Assembly: GCA_031266855.1 (NCBI GenBank)
Contig: JAISAF010000264.1
Coordinates: 1-6,154, forward strand
DNA length: 6,154 nt
Direction: 5' to 3'
Origin: Spirochaetales bacterium
GTDB lineage: Bacteria; Spirochaetota; Spirochaetia; DTKZ01
Positions 5,112 through 6,154 of this stretch are shown piece by piece (position 1 is the stretch's first letter; the number at the start of each line of letters is the position of its first letter). The notes under the pieces are model-generated. The model ran no database searches. It saw only the letters and a list, made by a program, of their open reading frames with translations, and was not told where the DNA came from. A program made the position numbers and the translations under genes.

Positions 5112-5384
5112 TCATTTTATTTTAAGAATTCTTTTCTTTGTTCTTGTATCTATTATAATAAAATGTTCATTAATGTATTCGAATTCAACATTCTCGCTTT
5201 TCATTAAACCTTTGAAACTCTTAATACCGCATGAGATTATTGAATTTATTTTTTCATTTGTGATATTTATATAGCCGCATTCTTTTTCCATAAAATATAC
5301 ATTTAATACTATTGTACCATTATTTATTTTGTAACTATGTATATAAGGAGCATTGAATAATGACATGAAAAATATAAACAACAT
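5112..5384 (-). CDS. Hypothetical 90-residue protein in the AT-rich island
   Basis: I do not recognise this protein. The N-terminus is hydrophobic (MLFIFFMSLFNAPYIHS) and may be a signal peptide or a single membrane anchor. The rest alternates short beta-like hydrophobic segments with Asn/Lys/Glu-rich stretches (YINITNEKIN, EFEYINEHFIIIDTRTKK), and it ends in RILKIK. AGG (5394-5396) lies nine bases upstream of the ATG and AAGGA a few bases further, giving a fair ribosome site. The same frame is open upstream to a TAA near the end of the RluA-type gene, encoding a basic KNRRNRF-like segment but no standard start codon. Composition differs sharply from its neighbours, suggesting recent acquisition. 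It may be truncated (see the remnant at 4982-5098). Confidence 0.4.
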   Translation of the reverse strand: MLFIFFMSLFNAPYIHSYKINNGTIVLNVYFMEKECGYINITNEKINSIISCGIKSFKGLMKSENVEFEYINEHFIIIDTRTKKRILKIK

Positions 5385-5436
5385 ATTATTAAACCTATTC
5401 CTTCTGTTTTTTTGACTTCGTGGTAAAATTCCAAAG

Positions 5437-5453
5437 CCCGGTATTTAGCCGGG
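5437..5453 (-). terminator. Possible weak terminator of the RluA-type gene
   Basis: On the minus strand CCCGG and CCGGG flank CTAAATA, forming a five-base-pair stem (plus a wobble) that overlaps the TAA stop codon. It is followed by CTTTGGAATTTT, a broken T-tract. The short stem and interrupted Ts make it at best a weak terminator. Confidence 0.3.
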
Positions 5454-6125
5454 GAACAAAGCCCACAGCGTATCTTCCGGCGGCGGCGAGTTTATTTCGA
5501 TAAGCTGTCCGGTTTCAGGATCGTGAAAGGCCAGGTGTCTGGCATGCAGGTGTATGCCGCCGCCGGGATTGGAACGGGCCGCGCCGTATTTCAGATCGCC
5601 TTTAATGTGGCATCCCGCGGCGGCAAGCTGAGCCCGTATCTGGTGCGGTCTTCCGCTGAGGAGCCGGATTTCCAGAAAAACATACCGTTCGGACTTTCCC
5701 ACAAGCCTGTAGCGCAGTTGCGCTTTTTTCCCGCCCTTAAGCGGCTTTGAAAACACACGGGCCTTGTTTTGTTTCAGATCAAAAGTAAGGTAATGTTCCA
5801 GGCAGCCTTCCTCTGCGGGTGGCGGGGTGTCCACAACCGCCCAGTAAATTTTGGTTACTTCCCGCTGTTGGAACGCCGCGTTCAGCCGCGCGAGGGCCCT
5901 GGGGGTTTTCGCGAAAACGACCACACCCGTTACCGGCTGATCGATACGGTGAACAAGTCCCAGAAAGGGTTTCCGCTCCGCCGCCGCGCCTGAAACCGCC
6001 TGCCGCGCGGCAAGCAGGGCCGCTGTCTCTTCCTCAAGGCTGCTGCCGCCGGAGCGCCCCGCCTGAACCCGGATATAGCGCGTTTTATTTACCGCGATAA
6101 GTGAATCATTTTCAAACAGGATCAC
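5445..6125 (-). CDS. RluA-family RNA pseudouridine synthase
   Basis: A 226-residue single-domain enzyme that isomerises uridine to pseudouridine in rRNA or tRNA. The hallmark HRIDQPVTGVVVFAKT (59-74) contains the catalytic aspartate Asp62. TKIYWAVV (91-98), LLSGRPHQIRAQL (155-167), GDLKYGA (176-182) and LHARHLAF (193-200) are the other family motifs, in the expected order. There is no N-terminal S4 RNA-binding domain, so it belongs to the short S4-less group; the exact target site cannot be read from sequence. The predicted start is GTG at 6123-6125, since MILFENDSLIAVNK matches the usual beginning of the fold. A GGAGG (6139-6143) lies 13 bases upstream, which is long, and the frame stays open to the window edge, so a start further upstream remains possible. 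The loop after NK reads TRYIRVQ in place of the common PxGxxVH-like segment. Confidence 0.9.
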   Translation of the reverse strand: MILFENDSLIAVNKTRYIRVQAGRSGGSSLEEETAALLAARQAVSGAAAERKPFLGLVHRIDQPVTGVVVFAKTPRALARLNAAFQQREVTKIYWAVVDTPPPAEEGCLEHYLTFDLKQNKARVFSKPLKGGKKAQLRYRLVGKSERYVFLEIRLLSGRPHQIRAQLAAAGCHIKGDLKYGAARSNPGGGIHLHARHLAFHDPETGQLIEINSPPPEDTLWALFPG

Positions 6126-6154
6126 AGGCGCAGTGTATCCTCCGTGCCGCTTTT

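Larger units (their letters stand above)
4935..5430. other. AT-rich island
   Basis: From about 4935 the sequence changes abruptly from GC-rich repeats and genes to strongly AT-rich DNA, and returns to GC-rich at the end of the RluA-type gene near 5437. The island holds one 90-codon minus-strand frame and a probable frame remnant, described separately. On the rest I see no RNA gene, transposase or direct repeats. It looks like foreign or relaxed-selection DNA in an otherwise uniform region. Confidence 0.6.

Overview
This looks like a piece of chromosome from a fairly GC-rich bacterium. The repeat-filled intergenic DNA, codon style and gene content are compatible with a gut-type spirochaete such as a host-associated Treponema. 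That assignment comes from general recognition, not a database match, and is tentative. No phage, CRISPR, tRNA or rRNA signal is visible.

Layout. Bases 1-236 are a repeat-rich intergenic region. A near-consensus sigma-70 promoter (281-309) then drives a DeoR-family sugar-phosphate-responsive repressor (327-1115). A strong hairpin and a good Shine-Dalgarno separate it from a 452-residue transaldolase-family protein (1206-2564). The two probably form a small carbon-metabolism operon in which the regulator senses a phosphosugar related to the enzyme's substrate. Bases 2565-3170 are intergenic and almost entirely palindromic or repeated DNA. An M18-family metalloaminopeptidase follows (3171-4625). 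Bases 4626-4860 carry another repeat cluster. From about 4935 to 5430 the composition turns sharply AT-rich; this island holds one orphan 90-codon minus-strand frame and a probable frame-shifted remnant downstream of it. The window ends in a minus-strand RluA-type pseudouridine synthase (5445-6125).

The most unusual content is between the genes. Four sites (A 81-189, B 2571-2695, C 2818-3063, D 4665-4852) are built from the same short modules in different combinations and orientations. One 72-bp block at A recurs inverted at B with a single mismatch, so the deoR-transaldolase pair lies between inverted copies. Site C appears to hold a 67-bp module nested between two copies of AATGCGCCC. Related sequence, without the flanking duplication, occurs at D. 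Three sites end in a palindrome with T-runs on the 5' side and A-runs on the 3' side, which is the wrong polarity for an intrinsic terminator on either strand. I regard this as a modular, probably non-autonomous repeat family. No transposase lies in the window.

The coding genes are ordinary housekeeping or accessory-metabolism genes. I found no evidence of a new multi-gene defence or biosynthetic system.
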